DNA from: Blastococcus tunisiensis
GTDB lineage: Bacteria; Actinomycetota; Actinomycetes; Mycobacteriales; Geodermatophilaceae
Assembly: GCF_900112815.1 (NCBI RefSeq)
Contig: NZ_FOND01000019.1
Span: 1 to 64,000, forward strand
DNA length: 64,000 nt
Reading direction: 5' to 3'
Shown: piece by piece, positions 38,526-47,938 of the stretch
Layout of the letters: every line of letters starts with the position of its first letter
Numbering within the stretch: position 1 is the stretch's first letter
The notes under the pieces: generated by a model
The model's input: the letters and a program-made list of their open reading frames with translations, nothing else
Told to the model about the DNA's origin: nothing
Databases searched by the model: none
Position numbers and translations under genes: made by a program

Positions 38526-39890
38526 ATGACGATGAGCATCGGCGGCCTGATTTCCGGGCTCGACACGAACACTCTGATCACCCAGCTCCTCCAGGCCGAG
38601 GCCGTCCCGCAGGCAGCGCTGAAGACCCGGCTATCGATCGCCACGGCCACGGCCGCGGCGTACCGGTCGGTCAACACCCGGTTCGACGCCCTGCGCGCCG
38701 CCGCGGAGACCATGCTCAAGCCGGAGACCTGGACGGCGGTGAAGGCCACCAGCAGCGCGACCAGCGTCGCCGCGACCGCCACCGCGGGCGCCCCCGCCGG
38801 GTCGCTGACCTTCGACGTGAAGAACACCGCCGCCGCCCACTCGGTGGTGAGCGGCATCAACTGGACGGCGACCACCGACCCCTACGGGATGACCTCGCCG
38901 ATCGAGGTACGGGCCGCCGACGGCACCGTGAAGGGCACGATCACCGTCGGCGGGGACGGCACCCTCGCCGACGCGGTGAAGGCCATCAACGACAGCGAGT
39001 TCGGGCTCAGCGCCACCGCGGTCAAGGTCGCCGACGGGCAGTACCGGCTGCAGGTGACCTCGAAGACCTCCGGTGCGGCGGCCTCCTTCGACCTGGGCGA
39101 CGCCAGCACCTTCGCCGTCGCCACCCAGGGGGTCGACGCCAAGCTCACCGTAGGTAGCGGCACCGGCGCCTACGACGTGACCTCCTCGACGAACACCTTC
39201 GCCGACCTGATGAGCGGGGTGACGATCACCGTCAGCAAGCCCGAGACCGGCGTCACCGTGGAGGTGGACGCCGACCCCGCTGCGGTCGCAACGAAGATGC
39301 AGGCGATGGTCGACGCCGCCAACTATGCGTTGAGCGGGATCAGGGCCAACACCGATCCCGATGGCGGCGCCGCCTCGACCCTCAAGGGCGACAGCGCCCT
39401 GCGCACGCTGGCCGGCCGGGTGCTCGACGCGGTGTCTTTCGCCGTGGGCGATGACGGTTCGCCCGCGACGATCGGGATCCAGCTCAACAAGGACGGCACG
39501 ATCGCCTTCGATGCGGCGAAGTTCAGCGCCGCGCTGGCCGACGACCCGGCGCTGGCGCAGCGGCTCGGCGCCGGCGGATCCGCCGGACCGGGTCCGGACG
39601 GCGTCAGCGGCAACACCGACGACGTCGTCCCGGGCGTGGCCCAGCGGCTGCTCGACGTCGCCAAGGTCGCGTCCGACACGACCATCGGCACGCTCACCCT
39701 GCTCGCCCAGGGCCGCGACGACCTGGCGGGTGACATCCAGGACAAGATCGAGGCCTGGGACGTCCGGCTGGTCGCGCGCAAGGCGGCCCTCACCCGCCAG
39801 TTCACCGCCATGGAGACGGCACTGGGCAGCCTGCAGAACCAGTCCTCGTGGCTAGCCGGTCAGATCAATTCGCTGCCGTCCTGGTCCTGA
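38526..39890 (+). CDS. fliD: Flagellar filament cap protein FliD (orphan)
   Basis: A 454-residue FliD-like protein. The N-terminus has SIGGLISGLDTNTLITQLLQAEAVP, the family start (quoted in pieces), and the C-terminus ends in a coiled segment (LVARKAALTRQFTAMETALGSLQNQSSWL, residues ~415-445) needed for pentamer packing. The middle is Ala/Thr/Gly-rich D2-D3 sequence. FliD caps the growing filament and helps flagellin fold. No other flagellar gene lies in the window; FliC and FliS would normally be neighbours. It is flanked by mobile relics on the left, suggesting rearrangement or a separate regulon. Confidence 0.92.
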   Translation: MTMSIGGLISGLDTNTLITQLLQAEAVPQAALKTRLSIATATAAAYRSVNTRFDALRAAAETMLKPETWTAVKATSSATSVAATATAGAPAGSLTFDVKNTAAAHSVVSGINWTATTDPYGMTSPIEVRAADGTVKGTITVGGDGTLADAVKAINDSEFGLSATAVKVADGQYRLQVTSKTSGAAASFDLGDASTFAVATQGVDAKLTVGSGTGAYDVTSSTNTFADLMSGVTITVSKPETGVTVEVDADPAAVATKMQAMVDAANYALSGIRANTDPDGGAASTLKGDSALRTLAGRVLDAVSFAVGDDGSPATIGIQLNKDGTIAFDAAKFSAALADDPALAQRLGAGGSAGPGPDGVSGNTDDVVPGVAQRLLDVAKVASDTTIGTLTLLAQGRDDLAGDIQDKIEAWDVRLVARKAALTRQFTAMETALGSLQNQSSWLAGQINSLPSWS

Positions 39891-40051
39891 CCGCCGTCGG
39901 TAACGCCCACGAGCGAGTGCTGCCGGCTTCACGGGCTTCTGATGAGGTAGCCCTGCGCCTCGTGCCGACCGCTGGGGTGATGCCGCTATCTCGGGGTTCC
40001 CGTTCCTCAGCGCCGGTCTCGCTGTATGGCCACCGGTAAGCTTGCTAGCTG

Positions 40052-40696
40052 ATGACGTCGGCCGACGGCCTCGCTGGGGCGAGCCTCTTGTTCGTATGCA
40101 CGGGAAACCTGTGCCGGTCCGCTGCGGCCGACCGGATGCTGACCGCCTGGGCCATGCGCAGCGGCCGTTCGGTCGCCGTCCGCAGCGCAGGCACTCTCGC
40201 GCGGCCGGGACGCCCCATCCACCCGAGCACCGCTCGGGCTCTACGGGCTCACGGCGTCTCCGGCGACGGCTTCACGTCACACCGCCTGTCCGAGGACGAC
40301 GTCGACTGGGCCGACTTGGTGCTCACGATGACTGCCGAACACCGCGAGGAGGTTGTGGCCCTCAACCCTCGCGCCATGCAGAAGTGCTTCACCGTGCTCG
40401 AGGCCGCGGCGCTGTCACGCGCCGTCGTCGAGCAGCAGCTGCGGCTGGCCAGCGGTCGCCGCGGGCCGGCGGTGGCCGCTGCCTGGCGGGAGACCCGACT
40501 GCGGTTCGCCAGGCCCCTGGGGCCGGACTTCGACGTCGTCGATCCCATCGACGAACCGGAGGACCTCCATGCCGACGTGGTGGATCAGATCGCCGTAGCG
40601 CTCGGCTACATCACGCCCTTGCTGGAGGAGGACAGGGAGCAGGGAGCGCCGACCGTGCGCATGCCCCGCCTGCCTCCCGTGCCGCGGGCCGCCTAG
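40052..40696 (+). CDS. Low-molecular-weight protein tyrosine phosphatase
   Basis: A 214-residue LMW-PTP. The catalytic loop CTGNLCRS (C-x5-R-S) lies at residues 16-23, and the general-acid aspartate is in FDVVDPIDEP near residue 170. Length is longer than the usual 150-160 because of an Arg/Ala-rich insert before the acid loop. Such phosphatases reverse BY-kinase phosphorylation in polysaccharide export; the kinase here is at 56171-57721. It stands at the left edge of the polysaccharide region, convergent with the LCP gene, whose stop overlaps its last bases. Confidence 0.9.
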   Translation: MTSADGLAGASLLFVCTGNLCRSAAADRMLTAWAMRSGRSVAVRSAGTLARPGRPIHPSTARALRAHGVSGDGFTSHRLSEDDVDWADLVLTMTAEHREEVVALNPRAMQKCFTVLEAAALSRAVVEQQLRLASGRRGPAVAAAWRETRLRFARPLGPDFDVVDPIDEPEDLHADVVDQIAVALGYITPLLEEDREQGAPTVRMPRLPPVPRAA

Positions 40697-41775
40697 TTCG
40701 GCACGGCGGGCAACGTGTCGAGGCCGAACTCCGCCGCATGGGCCTGCAGGGAGTCGTTGCGTAGGTAGCCCCAGAGCTCCTCCGCGCGGTCCTGCTGCAG
40801 GTACACGACGCTCTGCGCTCCCTCCCGCCCCGTGCCGGCCACCGGCGCGGTCAGGAAGGTGAGCCCGTCCGGCCGCAGGGACCTGAACTCGTAGGTGAGG
40901 TCGAGCAGGGCGGAGGCCGACAGCGTCTCGTCCACGACCATGGCGTCGGTCAGCGCCAGCAGGAAGGAGTCCAGCGCCCCCATGTCCCTCAGCACGTTCT
41001 GCTGCGACAGCGACGTGAACACCGACCGCAGGTACTGCTGCTGACGCTGTACCCGGTCGAAGTCGCCGCCGGGCAGCCCGTGGCGCTGCCGCACGTACTG
41101 CAGCGCCTCCTGCCCGTCGAGGTGGTTCGCGCCGGCCGTGTAGGTGTACGGGCCACTGGTGGTCGTCTCCGCCACCTCGACGTCGACGCCGCCGAGCGCG
41201 TCGGTCATCTGCACGAAGCCGGCGAAGTCGATGGCCGCGTAATGGTCGATACGGACGCCGGTCAGCGTCTCGACGGTCTCGATCAGCAGGCCCGGCCCGC
41301 CGTAGGCGTAGGCCGCGTTGAGCTTCGCCATGCCGACCCCGGGCACCGACACCCAGGAGTCCCGGGGAAGGCTGACGACCTGCGCGTGGCGCCGTTCCCC
41401 GGTGACGCGCACCAGCATCATGACGTCGGACCGGCCGTCGGGAAGCTCCCCGGGCGCCACCTCGGCCCGGGTGTCGGAGCCCACCACGAGGAAGGTCAGC
41501 GGCGCGGCACCCGATGCGGCCTCGGTGGGCGCCGCGGGCCGGGCGGCCTCGTCCAGACCGCCGAAGGCGTCAGTCCGCTCCAGATTGCCGGCGTAGCGGT
41601 TCGTGACGTACCAGCCCGCACCCAGACCGAGCAGCACGAGCACGGCGATGCTCACGGCGAGGGTGATCAGCGCCCGAGGGCGTCGGCTCCGGCGGGAAGC
41701 GGGGGCCGTGTCGTCGGCGCCCCACCGGTCGGTGTGGCCGGATCCGTCGATCCGTCCCTCTGCATGCCGGCCCAC
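40693..41775 (-). CDS. LytR-CpsA-Psr (LCP) family glycopolymer transferase
   Basis: A 360-residue protein with a short basic cytoplasmic N-terminus, one membrane helix (about residues 37-58, AVSIAVLVLLGLGAG) and an extracellular LCP domain: TFLVVGSDTR near 95, GRSDVMMLVRV near 112, SLPRDSWVSVPGVG near 130, KLNAAYAYGGP near 147, and DFDRVQRQQQYLRSV near 240. LCP proteins attach teichoic-acid-like or capsular polymers to peptidoglycan. GTG 41775 is the only start before the membrane segment with a ribosome binding site (GGGGGAGGG); it overlaps the acyltransferase gene by 109 bases, an unusually long overlap. Confidence 0.9.
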   Translation of the reverse strand: MGRHAEGRIDGSGHTDRWGADDTAPASRRSRRPRALITLAVSIAVLVLLGLGAGWYVTNRYAGNLERTDAFGGLDEAARPAAPTEAASGAAPLTFLVVGSDTRAEVAPGELPDGRSDVMMLVRVTGERRHAQVVSLPRDSWVSVPGVGMAKLNAAYAYGGPGLLIETVETLTGVRIDHYAAIDFAGFVQMTDALGGVDVEVAETTTSGPYTYTAGANHLDGQEALQYVRQRHGLPGGDFDRVQRQQQYLRSVFTSLSQQNVLRDMGALDSFLLALTDAMVVDETLSASALLDLTYEFRSLRPDGLTFLTAPVAGTGREGAQSVVYLQQDRAEELWGYLRNDSLQAHAAEFGLDTLPAVPN

Positions 41776-42992
41776 GGCCCTCCCCCAGTCTGCGTCGCGC
41801 TCGATGTCGTTGCGATGTGGCGCCGCCGTGCGGCGACGGGGGGCGGCGGCGCACCGGACGGGCCGGCTCCGGAGCCGCCCCCCAAGGGTTCCCGGCGGCG
41901 GAGGAACGGCGCCTCGATCCACCGGTAGGACGCCGCCGCCATGGCCACCGACAGCGCCACCTCCAGAACCTGCTTCGGGAGGGTGAACGGCACCACGTCG
42001 GCGGCCGTGACCACCAGGATCACCGGATAGTGCCAGAGGTAGAGGCCGTAGGAGCGCACCCCGACCCAGCGCAGCCACGGTGCCGTCAGCACCCGCGCGA
42101 TCCTGCCCTGGCCCGAGAGGTAGGCCGCGCCCACGACCACGGCCGAGGCCACGGCGACGCCGGTCAGGGCCACCCGGTAGGGCGTGCCGGCCCCGGCGAA
42201 CGGGAAGACCAGCACCACCGCGGCGAGGAACAGGGCCGCCGGCACGGCGAGCCAGGTGAGCACGGTCCGCAGCCGGTCGAGGCCGTCCCGCTCCCGCAGC
42301 AACACGACGACCACGGCCAGGACGCAGCCGAGCAGCAGGTGGTCGGCCTGGGTGTCCGTCCCGTTGTAGATCCGAGTCAGCGCTGCCTCGCCGTCGCCGT
42401 CGACGGCGAACCGGGCGGCCACCGCTGAGATGCAGCCGAGGCCGGCCACGGCAGCGGCCGCCCAGATCCGCCCCGTCGCGCGGAGGACGAGGAGCAGGAC
42501 GATCGGCCACACCAGGTAGAACTGCTCCTCGACGGCCAGCGACCAGGTGTGGTCCAGCATGCCGAGCGAACCGCTGCCCTCGAGCGCCCGGACCCAGTTG
42601 CCCAGGTGCACCAGGACCATGGGCAGCCCCTCGAGGGTCGCCGGAGCCCGGTCCATGGACGGCCACATCAGTGCGACCACCACGCAGGAGGCCACGACGA
42701 CGAACCAGGCCGGCAGCAGGCGCAGGGCGCGACGGACGTAGAACCGCCGGAGGATTTCCCAGACGTTGCCGTGCGACCCGTCGAGCAGCAGGAGGGTGAT
42801 GAGGAACCCGGAGAGGGAGAAGAAGAGAAAGACCCCCACCTGACCGCCCGGCAGGACAGCCAGCCCGATGTGCAGGCCGAGCACGAGCAGAACCGCGATG
42901 CCCCGCAGACCGTCCAGCGCCGGGACGTACCCCTGGCCGGCCTTCCCCGGGGCCGGAGAGCGGGATGCCGAGGGCCGGGTGGTTACGGCCAC
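41667..42992 (-). CDS. Acyltransferase 3 (OafA/YrhL-like) membrane protein
   Basis: A 441-residue polytopic membrane protein with about ten helices. Family marks are VPALDGLRGIAVLLVLG at the N-terminus with the catalytic histidine in GLHIG near residue 40, VGVFLFFSLSGFLITLLLL near 55, and DHTWSLAVEEQFYLVWP near 148. Members O-acetylate sugars or wall polymers. The last ~80 residues are hydrophilic and Pro/Gly-rich and overlap the LCP start region. It probably decorates the polymer made by the neighbouring genes. Confidence 0.9.
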   Translation of the reverse strand: MAVTTRPSASRSPAPGKAGQGYVPALDGLRGIAVLLVLGLHIGLAVLPGGQVGVFLFFSLSGFLITLLLLDGSHGNVWEILRRFYVRRALRLLPAWFVVVASCVVVALMWPSMDRAPATLEGLPMVLVHLGNWVRALEGSGSLGMLDHTWSLAVEEQFYLVWPIVLLLVLRATGRIWAAAAVAGLGCISAVAARFAVDGDGEAALTRIYNGTDTQADHLLLGCVLAVVVVLLRERDGLDRLRTVLTWLAVPAALFLAAVVLVFPFAGAGTPYRVALTGVAVASAVVVGAAYLSGQGRIARVLTAPWLRWVGVRSYGLYLWHYPVILVVTAADVVPFTLPKQVLEVALSVAMAAASYRWIEAPFLRRREPLGGGSGAGPSGAPPPPVAARRRHIATTSSATQTGGGPWAGMQRDGSTDPATPTGGAPTTRPPLPAGADALGR

Positions 42993-42997
42993 GTCGC

Positions 42998-44260
42998 TCA
43001 GAGCCGCTCGACCGCGTCACCGCGGAGGACGCCCCGGGTGTCGAGTATCGGGATGCCGTCCAGCAGCCCGCCGAGGTACTCCTCGTGGGCCTGCAGCAGG
43101 ACGACGGCATCCGCCTTGCCGGCCGCCGCCACCAGGTCGGGCTCGGCCTTGATGATCCGCAGCGGCTCGCCGCGGGACGCCGCGTTCCAGTCGGTGACGT
43201 AGGGATCGTGGAAGCGGACGTCGGCGCCCATCGCGATCAGCTTCTCGGCCACGGGCACGGCCGGGGACTCCCGCTCGTCGGCGATGTCGGCCTTGTAGGT
43301 GACGCCGAGCAGCAGCACGGTCGAGCCGCGGACGGCCTTGCCCTCGTCGTTGAGCCGGTCCTGGATCCGGCGGGCGACGTAGCCGGGCATGCTCGCGTTG
43401 ATCTCCTGCGCCAGCTCGACGAAGCGGAACGGGTAGCGCAGCCGCGCCTGGACGGTGTGGGACAGGTAGTTGGGGTCGATGGGGATGCAGTGCCCGCCGA
43501 CTCCGGGCCCGGGATAGAACGCCTGGAACCCGAACGGCTTGGTGCGGGCGCACTCGATGACGTTCCACAGGTCGATGCCCAGCTCGTGCGAGAAGCGGGC
43601 CATCTCGTTGACCAGGGCGATGTTGATGTGCCGGTAGGTGTTCTCCAGGAGCTTGGCCATCTCGGCCTCCCGGGTGCCCTTCGCCGGCACGACGGTGTCG
43701 ACGAAGCCGCCGTAGAACTCCGCCGCCCGCTGCGTGCAGGCGGCGGTGACCCCGCCGACCACTTTCGGAGTGTTCTTGATGCCGAACCGCGTGTTCCCGG
43801 GGTCGACCCGCTCCGGCGAGAAGGCCAGGTTCAGCTCACGCCCCACCCGGAGCCCGCCGCCCTCGATCAGCGGCTGGAAGAGGTCCTCGGTGGTGCCGGG
43901 GTAGGTGGTCGACTCCAGCACGACAAGGGTGCCGGGGCGCAGGTGCTCGCCGAGCAGACGGCCCACGGCGGCGACCGCACCCAGGTCCGGAGCGCCGTCC
44001 CCGGACAGCGGTGTCGGCACGCAGACGACGACGACCTCGGCGTCGCGGATGCACCCCGGGTCCACGGTGGGCGTGAAACGGTCGAGCATGGCGGCCACAC
44101 TGGCGTCCGCCACGTCGTCGACGTGCGAACGGCCGGCCACCAGCCCGGCCACGACGGCCTCGTCACGGTCCAGGCCGACGACGCGGTGCCCGGCGGCAGC
44201 CATCTCGACGACCAGGGGCAGCCCCACGTACCCCAGGCCGACGACGACGACGTCGCTCAC
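42998..44260 (-). CDS. Nucleotide-sugar dehydrogenase (UDP-glucose / UDP-HexNAc 6-dehydrogenase family)
   Basis: A 420-residue NAD-dependent enzyme that oxidises C6 of a UDP- or GDP-sugar to a uronic acid. Marks are VVVVGLGYVGLPLV at the N-terminus, VVVCVPTPLS near residue 80, ESTTYPGTTED near 112, FSPERVDPGNT near 145, KLLENTYRHINIALVNE near 205 and the catalytic cysteine in GVGGHCIPIDPNYL near 260. The TTYPGTT and GVGGHCIPID forms resemble WbpO/TviB-type UDP-N-acetylhexosamine dehydrogenases. The GTG start overlaps the epimerase stop by four bases, supporting a UDP-HexNAcA route. Confidence 0.92.
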   Translation of the reverse strand: MSDVVVVGLGYVGLPLVVEMAAAGHRVVGLDRDEAVVAGLVAGRSHVDDVADASVAAMLDRFTPTVDPGCIRDAEVVVVCVPTPLSGDGAPDLGAVAAVGRLLGEHLRPGTLVVLESTTYPGTTEDLFQPLIEGGGLRVGRELNLAFSPERVDPGNTRFGIKNTPKVVGGVTAACTQRAAEFYGGFVDTVVPAKGTREAEMAKLLENTYRHINIALVNEMARFSHELGIDLWNVIECARTKPFGFQAFYPGPGVGGHCIPIDPNYLSHTVQARLRYPFRFVELAQEINASMPGYVARRIQDRLNDEGKAVRGSTVLLLGVTYKADIADERESPAVPVAEKLIAMGADVRFHDPYVTDWNAASRGEPLRIIKAEPDLVAAAGKADAVVLLQAHEEYLGGLLDGIPILDTRGVLRGDAVERL

Positions 44261-45198
44261 CGGGCCACCCCCGCACAGAACCACGACACCGTCCGCTCCA
44301 GGCCGACCCGCAGCTCCGTGGGTACCACGCCGGGGAAGAGCGCCCGGAGGGCGGCGTTGTCCGCCTGCGAGTGCGGCACGTCGCCGGCCCGGACTGGTCC
44401 GTGCTTCAGGGTCGCCGGGCGGCCGGTCACCTCCTCGACCAGCCCGACCAGTTCCAGCAGTGTGGTGCGGGACCCGAAGGCGAGGTTGACCGGCTCGGGT
44501 GAGACCACCCGGCGCACCACCGCGTCCAGCAAGATGTCGCAGACCGTGCCGACGTAGGTGAAGTCGCGGGACTGCGTCCCTGTGCCGTTGACCGTCAGCG
44601 GGCGGCCGGCCAGGACGGCGTCGACGAAAGCCGGGATGACGGCCGCGTACGCATGCCCTGCCGCCTGGCCCGGTCCGTACACGTTGAAGAAACGGAACGG
44701 CAGGGTGTCGAGCCCGAAGGAGGACTGGTAGGCCAGGAGGTACTGCTCCGTGGCCAGCTTGCTGACCGCGTACGGACTGAGCGGGCGCACCCACTCGCGC
44801 TCGTGCTTCGGCAGTGCCGGGTTCGCCCCGTAGACGGAGCTCGACGACGCGGCCGTGACGTAGGACACCCCGTGCGCACGGCACGCCTCGAGGAGCAGGA
44901 GCGTGCCGGTGGCGTTGGCCGCGTGCGAGGCCACCGGGTTGGCGATCGAGCGCGGCACGCTCGGGATCGCCGCGAGGTGCACGACCGCGTCGATGTTCCG
45001 CAGCGCCCGGTCCAGCACATCGGGGTGGAGCAGCGATCCCTCTACGATCTCGACGTCCACGCCGTCGAGATTGCGGAGCGATCCGGTCGAGAAGTCGTCC
45101 AGGACGCGGACCGCGCCCACTGCGTCACTGGCCAGCGCGGCCACCGCCAGGTTGGAGCCGATGAAGCCGGCGCCACCGGTGATCAGCAAGCGTGTCAA
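44257..45198 (-). CDS. NAD-dependent nucleotide-sugar epimerase
   Basis: A 313-residue extended SDR. Marks are LLITGGAGFIGSNLA at the N-terminus, VVHLAAIPSVPRSI near residue 73, the serine in SSSVYG near 122, YAVSK near 147 and FFNVYGPGQ near 170. WbpP-like UDP-GlcNAc/GalNAc 4-epimerases have this pattern, which with the next dehydrogenase would give a UDP-hexosaminuronic acid; the specific sugar is inference. TTG 45198 has GAGGGGGA about seven bases upstream. It is divergent from asnB across 153 bases that must hold both promoters. Confidence 0.9.
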   Translation of the reverse strand: MTRLLITGGAGFIGSNLAVAALASDAVGAVRVLDDFSTGSLRNLDGVDVEIVEGSLLHPDVLDRALRNIDAVVHLAAIPSVPRSIANPVASHAANATGTLLLLEACRAHGVSYVTAASSSSVYGANPALPKHEREWVRPLSPYAVSKLATEQYLLAYQSSFGLDTLPFRFFNVYGPGQAAGHAYAAVIPAFVDAVLAGRPLTVNGTGTQSRDFTYVGTVCDILLDAVVRRVVSPEPVNLAFGSRTTLLELVGLVEEVTGRPATLKHGPVRAGDVPHSQADNAALRALFPGVVPTELRVGLERTVSWFCAGVAR

Positions 45199-45351
45199 GA
45201 GGTCCCCCTCGCCGGCCCCCGTGGCGGCCCTGTGTCAAGGTCGCGACTCTACGTGTCCTCGCAACCCGCCTGGGTGACGAAAGCGGCGGCTGGGGCCAGT
45301 GGTACCGACCGGTTCTCTTGGACCTCCGACCCTGGCTACGATCGGGCTCTC

Positions 45352-47289
45352 ATGTGTGGGATCACCGGCCTCGCCGGGGCGGGCGCGGCCGGTGACCGCG
45401 CCGTCGTCCGCGACCTCGTGCGTCGGGCCTCGGCGGCGATCGCGCACCGCGGTCCCGACGGACAGGGCGAGTGGGTGCCGGCCGAGGACCCCGTCGCCCT
45501 GGGGCACCGCCGGCTGGCGGTCATCGACCTCAGCGACGCGGCGGCACAGCCGATGCTCGACCCCTCAGGACGCGCCGTGGTCACCTTCAACGGGGAGATC
45601 TACAACTTCCGGGAGCTGCGCGCCGCGCTCGAAGCCCGCGGGCACGTGTTCCGGACCAGATCGGACACCGAGGTGCTGCTGACCGGGTGCCGGGAGTGGG
45701 GAGCTGCCGGCGTGGCCGGCCGCGCCGTGGGCATGTTCGCCTTCGCCTACGTCGACCTCGACGCCGGTCTGCTGTGGCTCGTCCGGGACCGGTTCGGCGA
45801 GAAGCCGCTCTACTGGTACTGCGCCGAGGGCACGCTCGCCTTCGCCAGCGAGCTGAAGGCACTGGTGGACATGCCGGCCTTCCCCCGTGCAGTCGACCCG
45901 GCGGCCGTCGCCGACGTCGTCGCCCGCGGCTGCGTCTCGCAGCAGCGGACGATCTACCAGGGGGTGCACCAGGTCCCGCCCGGCTCCGCGCTCGGTTTCC
46001 ACCTGTCGCCCTCCATGGCCGCCGAGGCGGGGACCAGGGTCACGTACTGGGACGCCGCAGCCGAGGCTCGCGAGGCGATGGGGCGGCCCTTTCCCGGCAG
46101 TCTCCAGGACGCCGTGGCGGCGGTCCACGCCGAACTCGACCGCAGCGTCCGCACCGCCAGCGTGAGCGACGTGCCGGTGGGAGCGTTTCTCTCCGGCGGC
46201 GTCGACTCCTCGCTGGTGACCGCCAGCATGCAGGCTCAGGCCGGCGCCTCGGTGAAGTCGTTCACCATCGGCTTCGAGGACGCCCGCCTCGACGAGACCC
46301 GCCACGCCTACGAGGTCGCGCGCGCCCTGGGCACCGAGCACACGACCTGGACCCTAGGCACCGCGGACGTCCTCTCCGTCGTGCCCACCCTGGCCGGCAT
46401 GTACGACGAGCCCTTCGGCGACTCCTCCCAGGTCGCCACGCACCTGGTCGCCCGGCTGGCCCGCGAGCACGTCACCGTCGCCCTGTCCGGCGACGGCGGC
46501 GACGAGTTGTTCGCCGGCTATAACCGGCACACCCTGGCACCGAGGCTGAGCAGGCGCCTGAGCCGCATCCCGAGACCGGCTCGCACGCTGGCCGCCCGAG
46601 CGCTCCTGCGCACGCATCCCGACTGGTGGGATGCGTTCCCCCGCCCCGGCGCGCACCGCAGCCCCACCGGAGCGCTGGGCGCCCGCATGCAGAAGGTCGC
46701 TTCCGTCCTGGACTTCCGGGACCCCGACGACCTCTACGGGCGGCTCACGGCAGCCGCGTCCCACGCTGCGCTGCTGGCCACGCCGGCCACGTCCACTCCC
46801 CCGCTCGCCGGGGACCTCCCCCTGACCGCCGCCATCATGCTGGCCGACGTCCAGGGCTACCTGCGCGACGACATCCTGGTGAAGGTCGACCGGGCGGCGA
46901 TGGCGACGTCGCTCGAGACGCGCGTGCCGCTGCTCGACCCCGCCGTCTACCGCCTGGCCTGGTCACTGCCGGAGCACTACAAGGTGCAGGGTTCCCGCGG
47001 CAAGCTGGTGCTGCGGGCGCTGCTCTCCGAGTACCTGGACCCCGCTCTCTTCGAGCGGCCCAAGATGGGCTTCGCCATGCCCGTCGCCGAGTGGCTGCGC
47101 GGCCCCCTGCGGACCTGGGCCGAGGACCTCCTGAGCCCTCCGGCGCTGGCGGAGTCCGGATGGCTGGACGCGGCTGCCGTGCGGTCACTGTGGACCGCTC
47201 ACCTCACCCGCCGGGCCGACCACGCGCACGCCCTCTGGAACGTGCTCATGCTGCAGGCCTGGCTCGGCCGGTGGGGCTGGGCTGGCTGA
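45352..47289 (+). CDS. asnB: Glutamine-hydrolysing asparagine synthase family protein
   Basis: A 645-residue AsnB-type amidotransferase. MCGITGLAG gives the Ntn nucleophile Cys2; AHRGPDGQGEW, GHRRLAVIDLS and FNGEIYNF are glutaminase marks. The synthetase half has the ATP pyrophosphatase loop LSGGVDSS near residue 283, DEPFGDSS near 352 and LSGDGGDELFAGYNRH near 382. In polysaccharide clusters such enzymes often amidate uronic acid residues, which fits the adjacent dehydrogenase, but plain asparagine synthesis is possible. A relic of the 3' end of a related gene lies at 47939. Confidence 0.9.
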   Translation: MCGITGLAGAGAAGDRAVVRDLVRRASAAIAHRGPDGQGEWVPAEDPVALGHRRLAVIDLSDAAAQPMLDPSGRAVVTFNGEIYNFRELRAALEARGHVFRTRSDTEVLLTGCREWGAAGVAGRAVGMFAFAYVDLDAGLLWLVRDRFGEKPLYWYCAEGTLAFASELKALVDMPAFPRAVDPAAVADVVARGCVSQQRTIYQGVHQVPPGSALGFHLSPSMAAEAGTRVTYWDAAAEAREAMGRPFPGSLQDAVAAVHAELDRSVRTASVSDVPVGAFLSGGVDSSLVTASMQAQAGASVKSFTIGFEDARLDETRHAYEVARALGTEHTTWTLGTADVLSVVPTLAGMYDEPFGDSSQVATHLVARLAREHVTVALSGDGGDELFAGYNRHTLAPRLSRRLSRIPRPARTLAARALLRTHPDWWDAFPRPGAHRSPTGALGARMQKVASVLDFRDPDDLYGRLTAAASHAALLATPATSTPPLAGDLPLTAAIMLADVQGYLRDDILVKVDRAAMATSLETRVPLLDPAVYRLAWSLPEHYKVQGSRGKLVLRALLSEYLDPALFERPKMGFAMPVAEWLRGPLRTWAEDLLSPPALAESGWLDAAAVRSLWTAHLTRRADHAHALWNVLMLQAWLGRWGWAG

Positions 47290-47312
47290 GCAGGCGATAT
47301 TCCGATCCTTGG

Positions 47313-47912
47313 CTACTGGCCGGGACGCCGAAGTAGAAAGTCAATCTCGTAGCACGGCATGACCCAGCACAGATGCTCCTCATAGAACTCTTGCGTCCAT
47401 CGCGAGCGATTCACCCATGCCCCCGCCAGCTTCTTCAGTGCGTGCCGTACATAGAATGGCCGCGACGACTTGAAGACGTGGCGAGCCGAGATAAGATCCA
47501 GCGGCACTGGATCGACATACTGCGGTACTCCACGACGAAATCCGGAAGATTGCACCCAGTACGAAAATGTGTAGAGTCCAAAGAAGGATCGATGAGTTGG
47601 GTCCGAGTAGAACGCCGGGTTGGAAAAGTGTGGAATAACCGCGCGGAAGTCCCCATTCGGCTTTAGCACACGAGCCGCCTCCCGCAACAACGCTAGCGGA
47701 TCGTCGATGTGCTCCATGAAGTGCTCCGAGTAGATGGATGACACCGACGCATCCGGCAGCGAGCGGAGAACCTCGACCGCGTCGGCGACGACGTCAACCC
47801 CTGGAAGTTGCATAATGTCGATGCCGACCGCCTCTGCCTGCTGCTTGGTACTACCGCAGCCGAGCTCGAGGTGCAGCGGTCGCCTGGAGAGCGGGTGGGG
47901 GTGCGAGATCAT
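47313..47912 (-). CDS. SAM-dependent methyltransferase (class I), lower GC than neighbours
   Basis: A 199-residue methyltransferase. The SAM-binding motif is LELGCGSTKQ near residue 14, then VGIDI near 29, YSEHFMEHIDDPLALLREA near 60, VLKPNGDF near 83 and FSNPAFYSDPTHRSFF near 95. The family is related to Methyltransf_11 genes of glycan clusters. Base composition is clearly less GC-rich than the surroundings, with AT-rich spots such as the AAAGAAAAAGATAC before the ATG, pointing to transfer. It sits between asnB and a relic of a second asnB tail. Substrate unknown. Confidence 0.82.
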   Translation of the reverse strand: MISHPHPLSRRPLHLELGCGSTKQQAEAVGIDIMQLPGVDVVADAVEVLRSLPDASVSSIYSEHFMEHIDDPLALLREAARVLKPNGDFRAVIPHFSNPAFYSDPTHRSFFGLYTFSYWVQSSGFRRGVPQYVDPVPLDLISARHVFKSSRPFYVRHALKKLAGAWVNRSRWTQEFYEEHLCWVMPCYEIDFLLRRPGQ

Positions 47913-47938
47913 GTGATGTATCTTTTTCTTTCGAGTTG

